From the NCBI RefSeq assembly GCF_014202995.1, contig NZ_JACHIA010000017.1:1-64000 (forward strand): a stretch of 64,000 nt of DNA, read 5' to 3'. A program made the position numbers and the translations under genes. The notes beneath the pieces are model-generated. The model was not told the DNA's origin. It saw nothing but the letters and a program-made list of their open reading frames with translations, and did no database searches. Every line of letters starts with the position of its first letter. Position 1 is the stretch's first letter. Shown here piece by piece: positions 31,534-40,224 of the stretch. Source of the stretch: Longimicrobium terrae (GTDB lineage Bacteria > Gemmatimonadota > Gemmatimonadetes > Longimicrobiales > Longimicrobiaceae).

Positions 31534-33492
31534 TCACCATGCGTCCGTCCGGAAGGGCCGCGCGGGAAAGCCCGCGGCGTTGCGGAGGGGCGTGCTCGCG
31601 GGGCTGTTGCTCCACGCGTAGCGCACGGCGACGGGGTTCGGCACCTCCGGGCTCCAGACCACGAGCCGCCCGTCGCGCACCTCCGCGCGCGCCCACACCC
31701 AGCGCCGGTCCGCGCCGGCCACGGCGAACACGCGGTCCGCCGCGCCGCGCAGCGCCAGGCCCGCGGCGTGGTCCATCTCCACCGTCACCCGCCCGTCGCG
31801 CACCTCGTGGCGGCGGTAGGTGGGGCCGGAGTCCTCCACCCGCTCGCCATAGACCACCCGCCGCGCCACCGCCGCCAGCCGCTCGCCGACGGGCCGCTTG
31901 TCGCGCGGATGCAGTTCCCCCGCTTCGCCCAGATCGATCGCGACGACCTGGCCTGTGGCGGGAAGGGCAAGGGCCGCCGTCTGCGACTCGCGCAGGAGCG
32001 CCCATCCACCGGTGGCGGGCGGCACGGAATCCACCGCGCCGTAGTTGGGAAGCTGCACCCAGAGGAAGGGCATCTCCCGCCCCCCGGTCCACCGCCCGCG
32101 CCAGTCGCGGATCATCCCCGCGAACAGCCCGGCGTAGGCGCGCGCCTGCTCATCGTTGTTCGCGTTGGATTCGCCCTGGTACCAGATCACGCCACGCACG
32201 GGGTAGCGCAGAAGCGGGTGGATCATGCGGTTGTACAGGTACGACGGCACCTTGTTGATCCGCTGCCCGTCCTCGCGGAAGCTGACTTCGCCGACGCGGA
32301 ACTTCCACGTCCCCGCCAGCGGCCGCCGCCCCGCGGAGGTCTCCACCCACACGCGGTCCGCCGGCCCGGTGATGCCGCCGCCCCCGCCGCCATCCGCCAC
32401 GCGGATCGCGATCACGTTGCGCCCCGCGCGCAGGGCGGTGGCGGGAAGGGTGTACGTCCGCGCCACGTTGTATCCCGAGGTGCGCCCCGCCTCCACGCCG
32501 TTGATCCAAGTGAGGTCGTCGTCGTCGATGGCGCCAAGGGAAAGGCGCACGCCGGCCCGCGCCTCCTCCGCCGTCAGCGTGAACGCGGTGCGGTACCACG
32601 CCACGCCGTCCAGCCCGCCGAAGCCCGCGTCCTCCCACGTCCCCGGCACGCGAAGCTCCGTCCATCCGCCCTCGTCCAGCGCCGGGTCCGCCCACACGGC
32701 GCGCCCGTCCACCAGCCCCGCGTCCTGTTCCGGCAGCGCGCCGATTTTGCGCGTCAGCGTGTCGCGGACGGCGGCCTCGCGCCCCCGCTCGCGCTGGAGC
32801 ACGGCGGCCCAGGCGGCGTCATCCATCCCCAGCCCCGGCCGGCTCGTCCACGATTCCACGTTGGCGCCGCCCCACGACGTGTGGATGATGCCGACGGGAA
32901 CGCGCTGCGTCGCCCGCACCTGCCGCGCGAAAAACCAGGCGACGGCGGAAAAGGTGCCCGCGTGCGCGGAATCGGAGCGCGCCCAGCTTCCCCCCGCGAG
33001 GTCCTCCGCCGGGTCCGCCGCGTACGAGTGCGGAACGGCGAACTCGCGCAGCATGGGATCGTTCGCCGCGGCAATCGCCTGCGCGCCGCCCGTGGCCATG
33101 GCGAGCGGCCATTCCATGTTGGACTGCCCGCTCGCCACCCACACGTCGCCCACGAGCACGTCCGCGACGGCGACCCGCGCCCCGCCGCCCTCCACCGCCA
33201 GCGTGTGCGGCCCGCCCGGGGGAAGGCCGGGGAAGCGCACTTCCCACCCGCCGTCCGCGCCGGCGACGGTCCGCTCCGTCCGTGCATCCAGGGCCACGGT
33301 GACCGCGGTTCCCGGCGGCGCCCACCCCCACACGGGAATGCGGGCGCCGCGCTGCAGCACCATTCCGTCCTGAAACAGACGGGGAAGCCGCAGTCCGTCC
33401 GCGCGCTGCGCGGCAACCGGCGCGGCGCCGAGCGCGAGAAGGAGGGCCAGCGCGGACGCACGGGCGCGTCCGCCAGAGCAACGTGGGAGCAT
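31534..33492 (-). CDS. Sialate O-acetylesterase-like acetyl esterase
   Basis: The 652-aa exported enzyme is an SGNH hydrolase of the sialate O-acetylesterase (SASA) family. It has a signal peptide (ALALLLALGAAPVAAQ), RLPRLFQDGMVLQR and VWGWAPPGTAVTV strands, block I VASGQSNMEWPLAMA with the nucleophile Ser, and block III GVIWYQGESNAN. An inserted jelly-roll domain (WYRTAFTLTAEEA; LGAIDDDDLTWING) is usual in bacterial members, many of which deacetylate xylan or pectin in saccharolytic species. ATG 33492 is chosen to start the signal peptide. Confidence 0.92.
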   Translation of the reverse strand: MLPRCSGGRARASALALLLALGAAPVAAQRADGLRLPRLFQDGMVLQRGARIPVWGWAPPGTAVTVALDARTERTVAGADGGWEVRFPGLPPGGPHTLAVEGGGARVAVADVLVGDVWVASGQSNMEWPLAMATGGAQAIAAANDPMLREFAVPHSYAADPAEDLAGGSWARSDSAHAGTFSAVAWFFARQVRATQRVPVGIIHTSWGGANVESWTSRPGLGMDDAAWAAVLQRERGREAAVRDTLTRKIGALPEQDAGLVDGRAVWADPALDEGGWTELRVPGTWEDAGFGGLDGVAWYRTAFTLTAEEARAGVRLSLGAIDDDDLTWINGVEAGRTSGYNVARTYTLPATALRAGRNVIAIRVADGGGGGGITGPADRVWVETSAGRRPLAGTWKFRVGEVSFREDGQRINKVPSYLYNRMIHPLLRYPVRGVIWYQGESNANNDEQARAYAGLFAGMIRDWRGRWTGGREMPFLWVQLPNYGAVDSVPPATGGWALLRESQTAALALPATGQVVAIDLGEAGELHPRDKRPVGERLAAVARRVVYGERVEDSGPTYRRHEVRDGRVTVEMDHAAGLALRGAADRVFAVAGADRRWVWARAEVRDGRLVVWSPEVPNPVAVRYAWSNSPASTPLRNAAGFPARPFRTDAW

Positions 33493-33602
33493 GGTCACCG
33501 GTGCACGAGGGGCGGAGAAGGCCGAACCGCGGGACGACCCCGCGCATCGGAGAAAGAAGGATGATGCAGCAAACATGCGGGCGTTGCGCGGCGACTCGCA
33601 AG

Positions 33603-33615
33603 GTGATCTTATGAC
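33603..33615 (-). promoter_or_regulatory. Operator-like palindrome upstream of the esterase operon
   Basis: GTGATCTTATGAC is a full 13-mer dyad (reverse complement GTCATAAGATCAC) of the same class as the sites at uxuB and gntR1. It lies about 110 bases upstream of the esterase start on the minus strand. Confidence 0.55.
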
Positions 33616-33696
33616 GCGATCCGTGCCGCCGCTCCGGCCCGCTCCGCCGAACACCGTTCGTCGCGAAACGGATTTGCCCATCCGAGTAACAAAGTC

Positions 33697-33744
33697 TTGA
33701 CGCTTTTGTTCTCGGCGTGTACTATGGCAAAGTCATATTATCAC
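33697..33744 (+). promoter_or_regulatory. Promoter and operator for the lipoprotein-SusC2-SusD2 operon
   Basis: TTGACG (33697-33702), 17 bases, TACTAT (33720-33725) form a near-consensus promoter. GTCATATTATCAC (33732-33744), a dyad of the shared operator class, lies just downstream, the same geometry as at uxuB and gntR1. Confidence 0.72.
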
Positions 33745-33866
33745 CTGCCGTATTTCTCCCCAGAACCACCACGGGGAGAGTGGTTCCCGAAGCACCGCTG
33801 GACCCGCTGCACAGGCCTGACGCCGGCCCGATCCGCCACCCCTTCCATTTCCGGAGGACCTGTACG

Positions 33867-34220
33867 ATGCAACGACGTACACGCTGGACCGCACTGCTGT
33901 TGACCGCCGCCGTGACCGCGGGCGGTGCGGCGGCGTGCGGGGACCCGCTCCGGCCGTACCCGCAGTTCACCATCAACCCGCGCGCGGTGAACGTGGCCCG
34001 GGGCGCCACCGTCCCCGTAAAGATCGTGCTGGCGGGCCCCAACAAGTCGGAAAGCTGGACGGTGGAAAGCGGCAACCCCGCCGTGGCCACGGTGGTCCAG
34101 ACGGAAACCGGCGCCACGGTGAGCGGCGCGTCCACGGGCTCCACCAGGCTGTACGTGGTGACCCGCACCGAGGGCTTCGGCACGGTGCGCGACTCGGCCA
34201 CCATCAACGTCGCGCCGTAG
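33867..34220 (+). CDS. Small lipoprotein with an Ig-like (BIG2-type) domain
   Basis: The 117-aa product starts with a lipoprotein signal (TAGGAAAC, GDP) and continues with one domain of about 90 residues whose pattern (FTINPRAVNVARGATVPVKI, WTVESGNPAVATV, GSTRLYVV) resembles bacterial Ig-like group 2 folds. GGAGG precedes ATG 33867. It is the first gene of the SusC2/SusD2 operon and may be a surface accessory glycan-binding or spacer protein; no catalytic residues are visible. Confidence 0.75.
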   Translation: MQRRTRWTALLLTAAVTAGGAAACGDPLRPYPQFTINPRAVNVARGATVPVKIVLAGPNKSESWTVESGNPAVATVVQTETGATVSGASTGSTRLYVVTRTEGFGTVRDSATINVAP

Positions 34221-34341
34221 GCAGGCTCCCCGCGGCCGCGCCGGCCGCGAATCCACACCGGGACGCCCCGCACCCCGCAGCCGGCGGGCGGCGCGGGCGC
34301 ACACGATCCTCCTCACCACCCGCTCCGCGAGGCATGCCCCA

Positions 34342-37300
34342 ATGAGATGTTGGATCCTGCCGCTCGCCGCGTGCCTGCTGTTCGCAGGAAGCGCGCGTGC
34401 GCAAAGCACCGGACAGATCAGCGGTACGGTCACCGAGGCCGAGGGCGGCCCCGTGGCGGGCGCCACGGTGGCCATTCCGGCCATCAACCGCACCGTCGTG
34501 ACCAATGAGCGGGGCCGCTACACGCTGAACGCCGTTCCCGCCGGCAGCCAGACCGTCACCGCCAGCCGCATCGGCCGCACCAGCCAGACGCGCCAGGTCA
34601 CGGTCACCGCCGGGCAGACCGCCACCGCCGACTTCTCGCTGGGCGCCTCCACCCTGGTGCTGGACGAGGTCGTGGCCATCGGCTACGGCACGGCGCGCCG
34701 CGCCGACGTCACCGGCTCGGTGAGCTCCATCCGCTCCGAAGACATCACCCAGGTGGTGGCCGCCAACCCGGTGGACGCCATCAAGGGGCGCATTCCCGGC
34801 GTGGACGTGACGCTCAACAGCCCCGAGCCGGGCGCCACCGCGCGCATCCGCATCCGCGGCGCGCGCAGCATCGGCGCCAGCAACGACCCGCTCTTCGTGG
34901 TGGACGGCATTCCCATCCAGGGCGACCTGCGCGACATCGACCAGAACAGCATCGAGAGCATCGACGTGCTCAAGGACGCGGCGGCGGTGGCGGTGTACGG
35001 CAGCCGCGGCGCCAACGGCGTCATCCTCATCACCACCAAGCGCGGCGCGGCGGGCCCCACCCGCTTCAGCTACAGCACCTCCATCGGCACCAGCCGCATC
35101 CTGTCCCCCGTGGACCTGATGAACGGCGAACAGTTCGTGGAGATGCGCCGCGAGGTGGCCCGGGCCGGCGGCACGTACAACTGCCCCGGACGCACCGCCT
35201 GCGCGGCGGGCGACGCGGCGATCCTGGACCCGCTGAGCCTGCAGAACTACTCGGCCGGCGTCAGCACCGACTGGCAGAACGAGATTCTGCGCACCGGCTC
35301 GCTGCAGAGCCACGAGGTCAGCATCAGCGGCGGCAACGCGGCCACGCAGTTCCGCGTCTCCGGCGGGCTGCTGGACCAGACCGGCATCACCATGGGGCAG
35401 GGCTTTGACGCCAAGCGCGGCAGCGTGAGCCTGAGCCACAACTACCGCCGCCTGAGCCTGCAGGCCACGGCGCAGGGCTCGCGCACCTTTCGCGAGATCG
35501 GCGTGGGCGCGCGCCTGTGGGACGAGGCGCTGTTCAACTCGCCGCTGGGCCGCGCGCGCAACGACGACGGCACGCTCCCCTTCCGCCCCACCGGCGACGA
35601 CCTGCGGGTGAACCCCATCCTGGAAGGGGAAAACAACATCCGCGAGCTCACCCGCACCAACCTGCTGGGCACCTTCAGCGGCACCTTTCAGCTGACGGAC
35701 TGGCTTTCCGCCGTGTCCAGCTTCGGCCCGCAGCTCAGCACGGAAAACGACGGCTCGTTCGTGGGCACGCTCACCCGGCGGCAGTCGGGCACCAGCCTTC
35801 CCGCGGCCTTCGTCGACATCGAGCGGCGCCAGAGCTACACCTGGAGCAACTACCTGCAGATGAACAAGGCGTTCGGCGCCGCGCACCGCCTGCAGGGAAC
35901 GCTGCTGTACGAAGTGGCCTCGGTGCGCGCCGAGTTCGACTCGCTGGGCGCCAACGACCTGCCGTACTCGCAGCAGCTGTGGCACAACCTGCGGACCGGC
36001 TCCGGCGCCACGGTGGTGAACAGCAACCTGTCGGAGTTCGAGCTGCAGTCCTACATGGGCCGCCTGAACTACACCCTCAACGACCGCTACACCATCACGG
36101 CCACGGGCCGCGTGGACGGCAGCAGCGTGCTGGCGGAAGGGAACAAGTACGCCTTCTTCCCGGCCGTGGGTGTGATGTGGCGCGCCAGCCAGGAGCCGTT
36201 CTTCAGCCGGATGGGCTTTCTGGACGACCTCAAGGTGCGCGCCAGCTTCGGCCGCGTGGGCAACAGCGCCATCGGGCCGTACCAGACGCAGGGCCAGCTG
36301 AGCCAGCAGTCGTACACCTTCGGCACGCAGCTCGTCGTCGTCGGATTCGCGCCGGGCGCCATTCCCAACCCGGACCTGAAGTGGGAGACCACGGACAAGT
36401 ACAACGCCGGAATCGACTTCGCGGTGTTCAACAACCGCGTGTCGGGCGCGCTTGACGTGTACCGCGAAAACACGCACGACCTGCTGCTTCCCCGCGCGCT
36501 CCCCTACACGTCGGGCTACACCAGCGTGCTGCAGAACGTGGGCAGCACCACCAACGCCGGCGTGGAGTTCAACATCAGCACGGTGAACCTGGACGGGTGG
36601 AAGGGGCTGAACTGGGAGTCGGACTTCAACATCAGCACCAACCGCAACCGCATCACCGCGCTGCAGAGCGGCTCGTACTTCGACGTGGGCAGCGGCCGCT
36701 GGGTCAACGCCCCCATCAACGTCAACTTCGAGTACGAGTTCGACGGGATCTGGCAGACCGAGGACGCCGCGCAGGCCACCGCCATGTGCGGGTGCAAGCC
36801 GGGCGACATCCGCGTGTCGGACACCAACGGCGACGGGGTGCTGAACTCCGACGACCGCGTCTTCATCGGCAACCACTACAACTTCCCGCGCTACCAGGGA
36901 AGCTTCAACAACCGCTTCACCCTGGGCGCGTTCGACTTCGCGGTGCTGGCCACGGCGCGCGTGGGCTACCACGTGAGCAACGGCTTCATCCAGGCGTACA
37001 GCAACCTGCAGGGCCGCTTCAACGGCCGCGAGGTGGACTACTGGACACCGGAAAATCCCAGCAACGAAAACCCCCGCCCCAACGCGGGCGGCCGGGGCAC
37101 GTACGGCGGCGCCAGCTACTACCAGAACGCCTCGCACATGCGCATCCGCGACATCACGCTGGGCTACCGGCTGCCGGAGTCGCTGCTGGGCCGCGTGGGC
37201 GGCGACCGCATGCGCGTGTACCTGAAGGCCCAGGACCCCTTCCTGTACGCCCCGCACTTTGACGGATGGGACCCGGAAGCGGGCTACAGCGTGGGCGACG

Positions 37301-37380
37301 GCAACCAGACCTTCTCCCAGCCGGACGTGGGCGGGCCGTCGTTCCGCACCTTCTTTCTGGGCGCCGACCTTTCCTTCTGA
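34342..37380 (+). CDS. SusC/RagA-family TonB-dependent outer-membrane receptor 2
   Basis: The 1012-aa protein has a signal peptide (FAGSARA, QST), an N-terminal regulatory-like beta domain, a plug domain (VVAIGYGTARRADVTGSV to GSRGANGVILITTKRG) and a large barrel with C-terminal LSF. It would carry oligosaccharides across the outer membrane with its SusD partner 22 bases downstream. The shared operator at its promoter and the xylan enzymes on both sides point to xylo-oligosaccharide cargo (inferred). Confidence 0.95.
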   Translation: MRCWILPLAACLLFAGSARAQSTGQISGTVTEAEGGPVAGATVAIPAINRTVVTNERGRYTLNAVPAGSQTVTASRIGRTSQTRQVTVTAGQTATADFSLGASTLVLDEVVAIGYGTARRADVTGSVSSIRSEDITQVVAANPVDAIKGRIPGVDVTLNSPEPGATARIRIRGARSIGASNDPLFVVDGIPIQGDLRDIDQNSIESIDVLKDAAAVAVYGSRGANGVILITTKRGAAGPTRFSYSTSIGTSRILSPVDLMNGEQFVEMRREVARAGGTYNCPGRTACAAGDAAILDPLSLQNYSAGVSTDWQNEILRTGSLQSHEVSISGGNAATQFRVSGGLLDQTGITMGQGFDAKRGSVSLSHNYRRLSLQATAQGSRTFREIGVGARLWDEALFNSPLGRARNDDGTLPFRPTGDDLRVNPILEGENNIRELTRTNLLGTFSGTFQLTDWLSAVSSFGPQLSTENDGSFVGTLTRRQSGTSLPAAFVDIERRQSYTWSNYLQMNKAFGAAHRLQGTLLYEVASVRAEFDSLGANDLPYSQQLWHNLRTGSGATVVNSNLSEFELQSYMGRLNYTLNDRYTITATGRVDGSSVLAEGNKYAFFPAVGVMWRASQEPFFSRMGFLDDLKVRASFGRVGNSAIGPYQTQGQLSQQSYTFGTQLVVVGFAPGAIPNPDLKWETTDKYNAGIDFAVFNNRVSGALDVYRENTHDLLLPRALPYTSGYTSVLQNVGSTTNAGVEFNISTVNLDGWKGLNWESDFNISTNRNRITALQSGSYFDVGSGRWVNAPINVNFEYEFDGIWQTEDAAQATAMCGCKPGDIRVSDTNGDGVLNSDDRVFIGNHYNFPRYQGSFNNRFTLGAFDFAVLATARVGYHVSNGFIQAYSNLQGRFNGREVDYWTPENPSNENPRPNAGGRGTYGGASYYQNASHMRIRDITLGYRLPESLLGRVGGDRMRVYLKAQDPFLYAPHFDGWDPEAGYSVGDGNQTFSQPDVGGPSFRTFFLGADLSF

Positions 37381-37402
37381 CCGCCAACGCAACGCGAGAG
37401 AC

Positions 37403-39094
37403 ATGATGAAGAGCAGAATCACGGTCCTGGCGCTGGCCGCGGCGACGGCCGGTCTGGGCGGATGCAAGGACCTGGTGGAAACGCCGGTTTCCGGCGTCAC
37501 CGGCGAGTACTTCGCCACGCCGGAGGGCGCCGACGCGGCCACCTCCGGCGCGTACGCCCGCCTGCGCGACTACTACGGGCAGCAGCAGGAGATCTACCTG
37601 GGATGGGCGGGCACGGACGTGTGGAAGCGCGGCGAGCAGCTGGTGGCCAACGGCGCCGGCTGCTGGAACGACTACACGCCGCAGATGTCGCCCACGGGGT
37701 GCACCAACGAAAACCGCGACATGTGGCAGCAGTCGTACTTCGCCATCAACTCGGCGAACACGGCCATCCAGTACATCGGCGCGTCCACGGCGCTGGCCCC
37801 GGCGCTGCAGGCCACGCGGCTGGGTGAAATGCGGTTTCTGCGCGCCCTGTACTACCACAACCTGGTGCGCAACTACGGCGCGGTGCACCTGACGCTGGCG
37901 CCCACCGAGGGCGCGGTGGTCACGGCCAGCCGCACCGCCCCGGCGGAGATCTACGCGCAGGCCATCATCCCCGACCTGGAGTTCGCGGTCGCCAACCTGC
38001 CGGCCACGCAGTCGCAGCGCGGCCGCGCTACCAAGGGCGCCGCGCAGACGCTGCTGGCCGAGGTGTACCTCACCCGCGGCGCGCCGGGCGACTTCGACCG
38101 GGCGCGCGACCTGACGACGGCGGTCATCGGCAGCGGAACGTACACGCTGAACGCCAGCTACCGCTCGCTCTTCTGCGGGCCGGAGCGCCCCACGGGCCCG
38201 TGCGACTTTGTCCCCGCCACGGAAACCAATCCGGAGTACGTGTTCCAGGTGCAGTTCAGCGGCGACGGGGTGCAGGGGCGCGACCTCTACGGCAACAGCC
38301 TGCACTGGTACATCACCATGGCGTACGACGCGGGGCTCAACGCCCCGGGCATTTCCCGCTCGCTGGAGTACGGCCGCCCGTTCCGCCGGGTGAGCCCCAC
38401 GCGCTACACCATCGACCTGTGGAACCGCGCCACCGACAGCCGCTACGCCGCCACCTTCCAGACGGTGTGGCGCAGCAACAACGGCTCGTCGGAGCCGGGC
38501 CGCGGCGGCGACACCGCCATCTACCTGCCCGGCACGGACGTGGTGGACCCCATCTACACCACCAACAAGCGGTACCGCACGCTGGGGCAGAACCAGTACA
38601 CCGAGCTGCACTTTCCCACGCTGCTCAAGTGGCAGGACCAGACCAAGGCCAACGTGGCCGCAGGCCCCAGCCAGCGCGACCGGCACCTGTGGCGCTTGGC
38701 GGATGTGTACCTGCTGCGCGCGGAGGCCAACATCCGGGCCGGGCGCGGCGCCGAGGCCATCGCCGACTTCAACGTGATCCGGCGGCGCGCGGCGTTTCCG
38801 GGGATGGAGTCCGCCAACGAGCTGAGCGCGGCGCAGGCCGACAGCGCGCGCGGCCCCGTCGCCACGCAGGGGCTAGAGCTGCTGCTGAACGAGCGGGCAC
38901 GGGAGCTTACGGGCGAGGAGCAGCGGTGGTACGTGCTGGCCCGCACCGGCAAGCTGGGCGAGCGGGTGCGCCGCTACAACCCGACGGCGACCGGCTTTAC
39001 GGAGCCCAAGCACCTGCTGCGCCCCATTCCGCAGCAGCAGATCGACGCCACCGAAGGCAACGCCGCGGCGTTCCCGCAGAACCCCGGCTACTGA
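37403..39094 (+). CDS. SusD/RagB-family outer-membrane lipoprotein 2
   Basis: The 563-aa lipoprotein has the lipobox LGGC (then KDL), SusD helices (EMRFLRALYYHNLVRNYGAV; WRLADVYLLRAEANIRAG) and the C-terminal block RARELTGEEQRWYVLARTGKL and HLLRPIPQQQIDA. It is longer than SusD1 because of an inserted loop region around residues 240-330. ATG 37403 starts at MMK; a terminator lies downstream. Confidence 0.94.
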   Translation: MMKSRITVLALAAATAGLGGCKDLVETPVSGVTGEYFATPEGADAATSGAYARLRDYYGQQQEIYLGWAGTDVWKRGEQLVANGAGCWNDYTPQMSPTGCTNENRDMWQQSYFAINSANTAIQYIGASTALAPALQATRLGEMRFLRALYYHNLVRNYGAVHLTLAPTEGAVVTASRTAPAEIYAQAIIPDLEFAVANLPATQSQRGRATKGAAQTLLAEVYLTRGAPGDFDRARDLTTAVIGSGTYTLNASYRSLFCGPERPTGPCDFVPATETNPEYVFQVQFSGDGVQGRDLYGNSLHWYITMAYDAGLNAPGISRSLEYGRPFRRVSPTRYTIDLWNRATDSRYAATFQTVWRSNNGSSEPGRGGDTAIYLPGTDVVDPIYTTNKRYRTLGQNQYTELHFPTLLKWQDQTKANVAAGPSQRDRHLWRLADVYLLRAEANIRAGRGAEAIADFNVIRRRAAFPGMESANELSAAQADSARGPVATQGLELLLNERARELTGEEQRWYVLARTGKLGERVRRYNPTATGFTEPKHLLRPIPQQQIDATEGNAAAFPQNPGY

Positions 39095-39121
39095 CGCGGG
39101 TCTGCGGGGCAGGGTCGGAAA

Positions 39122-39160
39122 CGGCTCCCGGAGCGGAGTGCTCCGGGAGCCGTTTCGGTT
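39122..39160 (+). terminator. Intrinsic terminator after SusD2
   Basis: A perfect 13-bp stem (39122-39134 with 39140-39152) around GGAGT is followed by TTTCGGTT. It ends the lipoprotein-SusC2-SusD2 unit. Confidence 0.85.
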
Positions 39161-39623
39161 GATGGACAGCGGCGGCTCGCCGGTCGGTTTTCGGAGGATG
39201 GCGATCAATCGACCGCGGCTGGCCGGAGCGCCGCAAAGGACCGGCTGGCGCACGTGCGTCACGCGACGCTGGCTTGGCGCAGGCCAGATCCTTCGGTCGC
39301 GCATGGGCTCGGCGCTACGGAACGCGCGGCGCACGCTCCCTCACGATGACGCCTCTCGGCGCAGGGACGGCGACACACGCAGTCAAACGCCATCGGCGTC
39401 ATCCTGAGGCCCGGGCGCGCCGGACCGGCCCACGAACCGGGGCCATGCGGGCCGAAGGATCTACCGTCCGCCACGCCTCAACCCGGGCGCGGCAGCGGCA
39501 CGCAGCGCCGCGAGGGAACGCGGGTCGGGCGAGGGTGATGGAAACGGCGCGGATCGGTTGATCCTGATCCGCGCCCTTGCAGGATGGACCGCGGCCGGCC
39601 GTCATGCGGCCGCGGGATGATGG
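39161..39623. repeat. R6-type repeats between convergent genes
   Basis: Two R6 relatives are seen: a degraded copy in reverse (about 39285-39350, GATCCTTCGGTCG at its left) and a forward copy (about 39397-39460, GTCATCCTGAGG to GAAGGATCT). Otherwise nothing is recognised. Confidence 0.55.
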
Positions 39624-40109
39624 TCAGGGCGCGTCGCGGGTGGTGATGAGGATCACCCCGTTGGCGCCGCGCGCGCCGTACCCGGCCAGGGTGCCCGCGT
39701 CCTTGAGCAGCTCGATGCGCACGATGCTGGACGGCGCGATGGCTTCCAGCGAGGTGAGCGTCCGCGGCATCCCATCCACCACGAACAGCGGCTCGTCGCT
39801 CCCCGCGAATGTGCGCGAGCCGCGCACGCGAACCGTGAACTGCCCGCCGCCCCGCCGGTTCACCGTCACGCCGGGCACGCGGTCCAGCAACTCGACGAGC
39901 GTGGTGTTGCCGCCCCGGGGCATGTCGTCTTCCGCCAGCGACGAGACGGCGGCGGTGCTGGTGGCGCGGCGCTCGGTGCCGTAGCCGGTGCCCACCTGCT
40001 CCTCCTCGGGCGCGGGTTGCGGTCCAGGCGCGACGGACGGCGCGCAGGCGGACAGCGCCAGCACGGCGGCGGCGCGGAGGACGGCGGATGGACGGGAGCG
40101 CGGGTGCAT
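39624..40109 (-). CDS. Stand-alone TonB-receptor plug-domain lipoprotein
   Basis: The 161-aa product begins with a lipoprotein signal (VLALSAC, APS). Its only domain is a TonB-dependent receptor plug of the SusC type: VGTGYGTERRATSTAAVSSL, LLDRVPGVTVNRRGG, VRVRGSRTF, EPLFVVDGMPR and GARGANGVILITTRD. No barrel follows; the stop at 39624 is reached 3 residues after the plug signature. ATG 40109 is chosen to start the signal; the frame is open further upstream. It is divergent from the GH3 operon. The role is unknown: a decoy or regulator of TonB, or a periplasmic or surface binding module, are possible. Confidence 0.82.
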   Translation of the reverse strand: MHPRSRPSAVLRAAAVLALSACAPSVAPGPQPAPEEEQVGTGYGTERRATSTAAVSSLAEDDMPRGGNTTLVELLDRVPGVTVNRRGGGQFTVRVRGSRTFAGSDEPLFVVDGMPRTLTSLEAIAPSSIVRIELLKDAGTLAGYGARGANGVILITTRDAP

Positions 40110-40224
40110 GGACGTCCTTTCCGCCGCGGGCGGCGGGGCGGGGAAGGGCCGCGCGGCCGGAACGGCGGCGGGGCATGAACACGATGGTTCTTCGCACAGT
40201 GAATCACAAGCGTTTCGGAGCACG

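Larger units (their letters stand above)
33493..33866. promoter_or_regulatory. Divergent control region for the esterase and SusC2 operons
   Basis: This gap separates divergent units. It carries two copies of the candidate operator (33603-33615 and 33732-33744) and a strong plus-strand promoter at 33697-33725, described separately. No gene is seen. Confidence 0.65.

Noticed and set aside
31421-31540. SGNH esterase starting at ATG 31540
   Set aside because: It would translate the 57-bp palindrome into the N-terminus ahead of the hydrophobic segment; ATG 31420 is preferred, though not proven.
34204-37542. Very long antisense frame (about 1110 codons) opposite SusC2
   Set aside because: Same composition effect as at SusC1; no domains or signal, and SusC2 is well supported.
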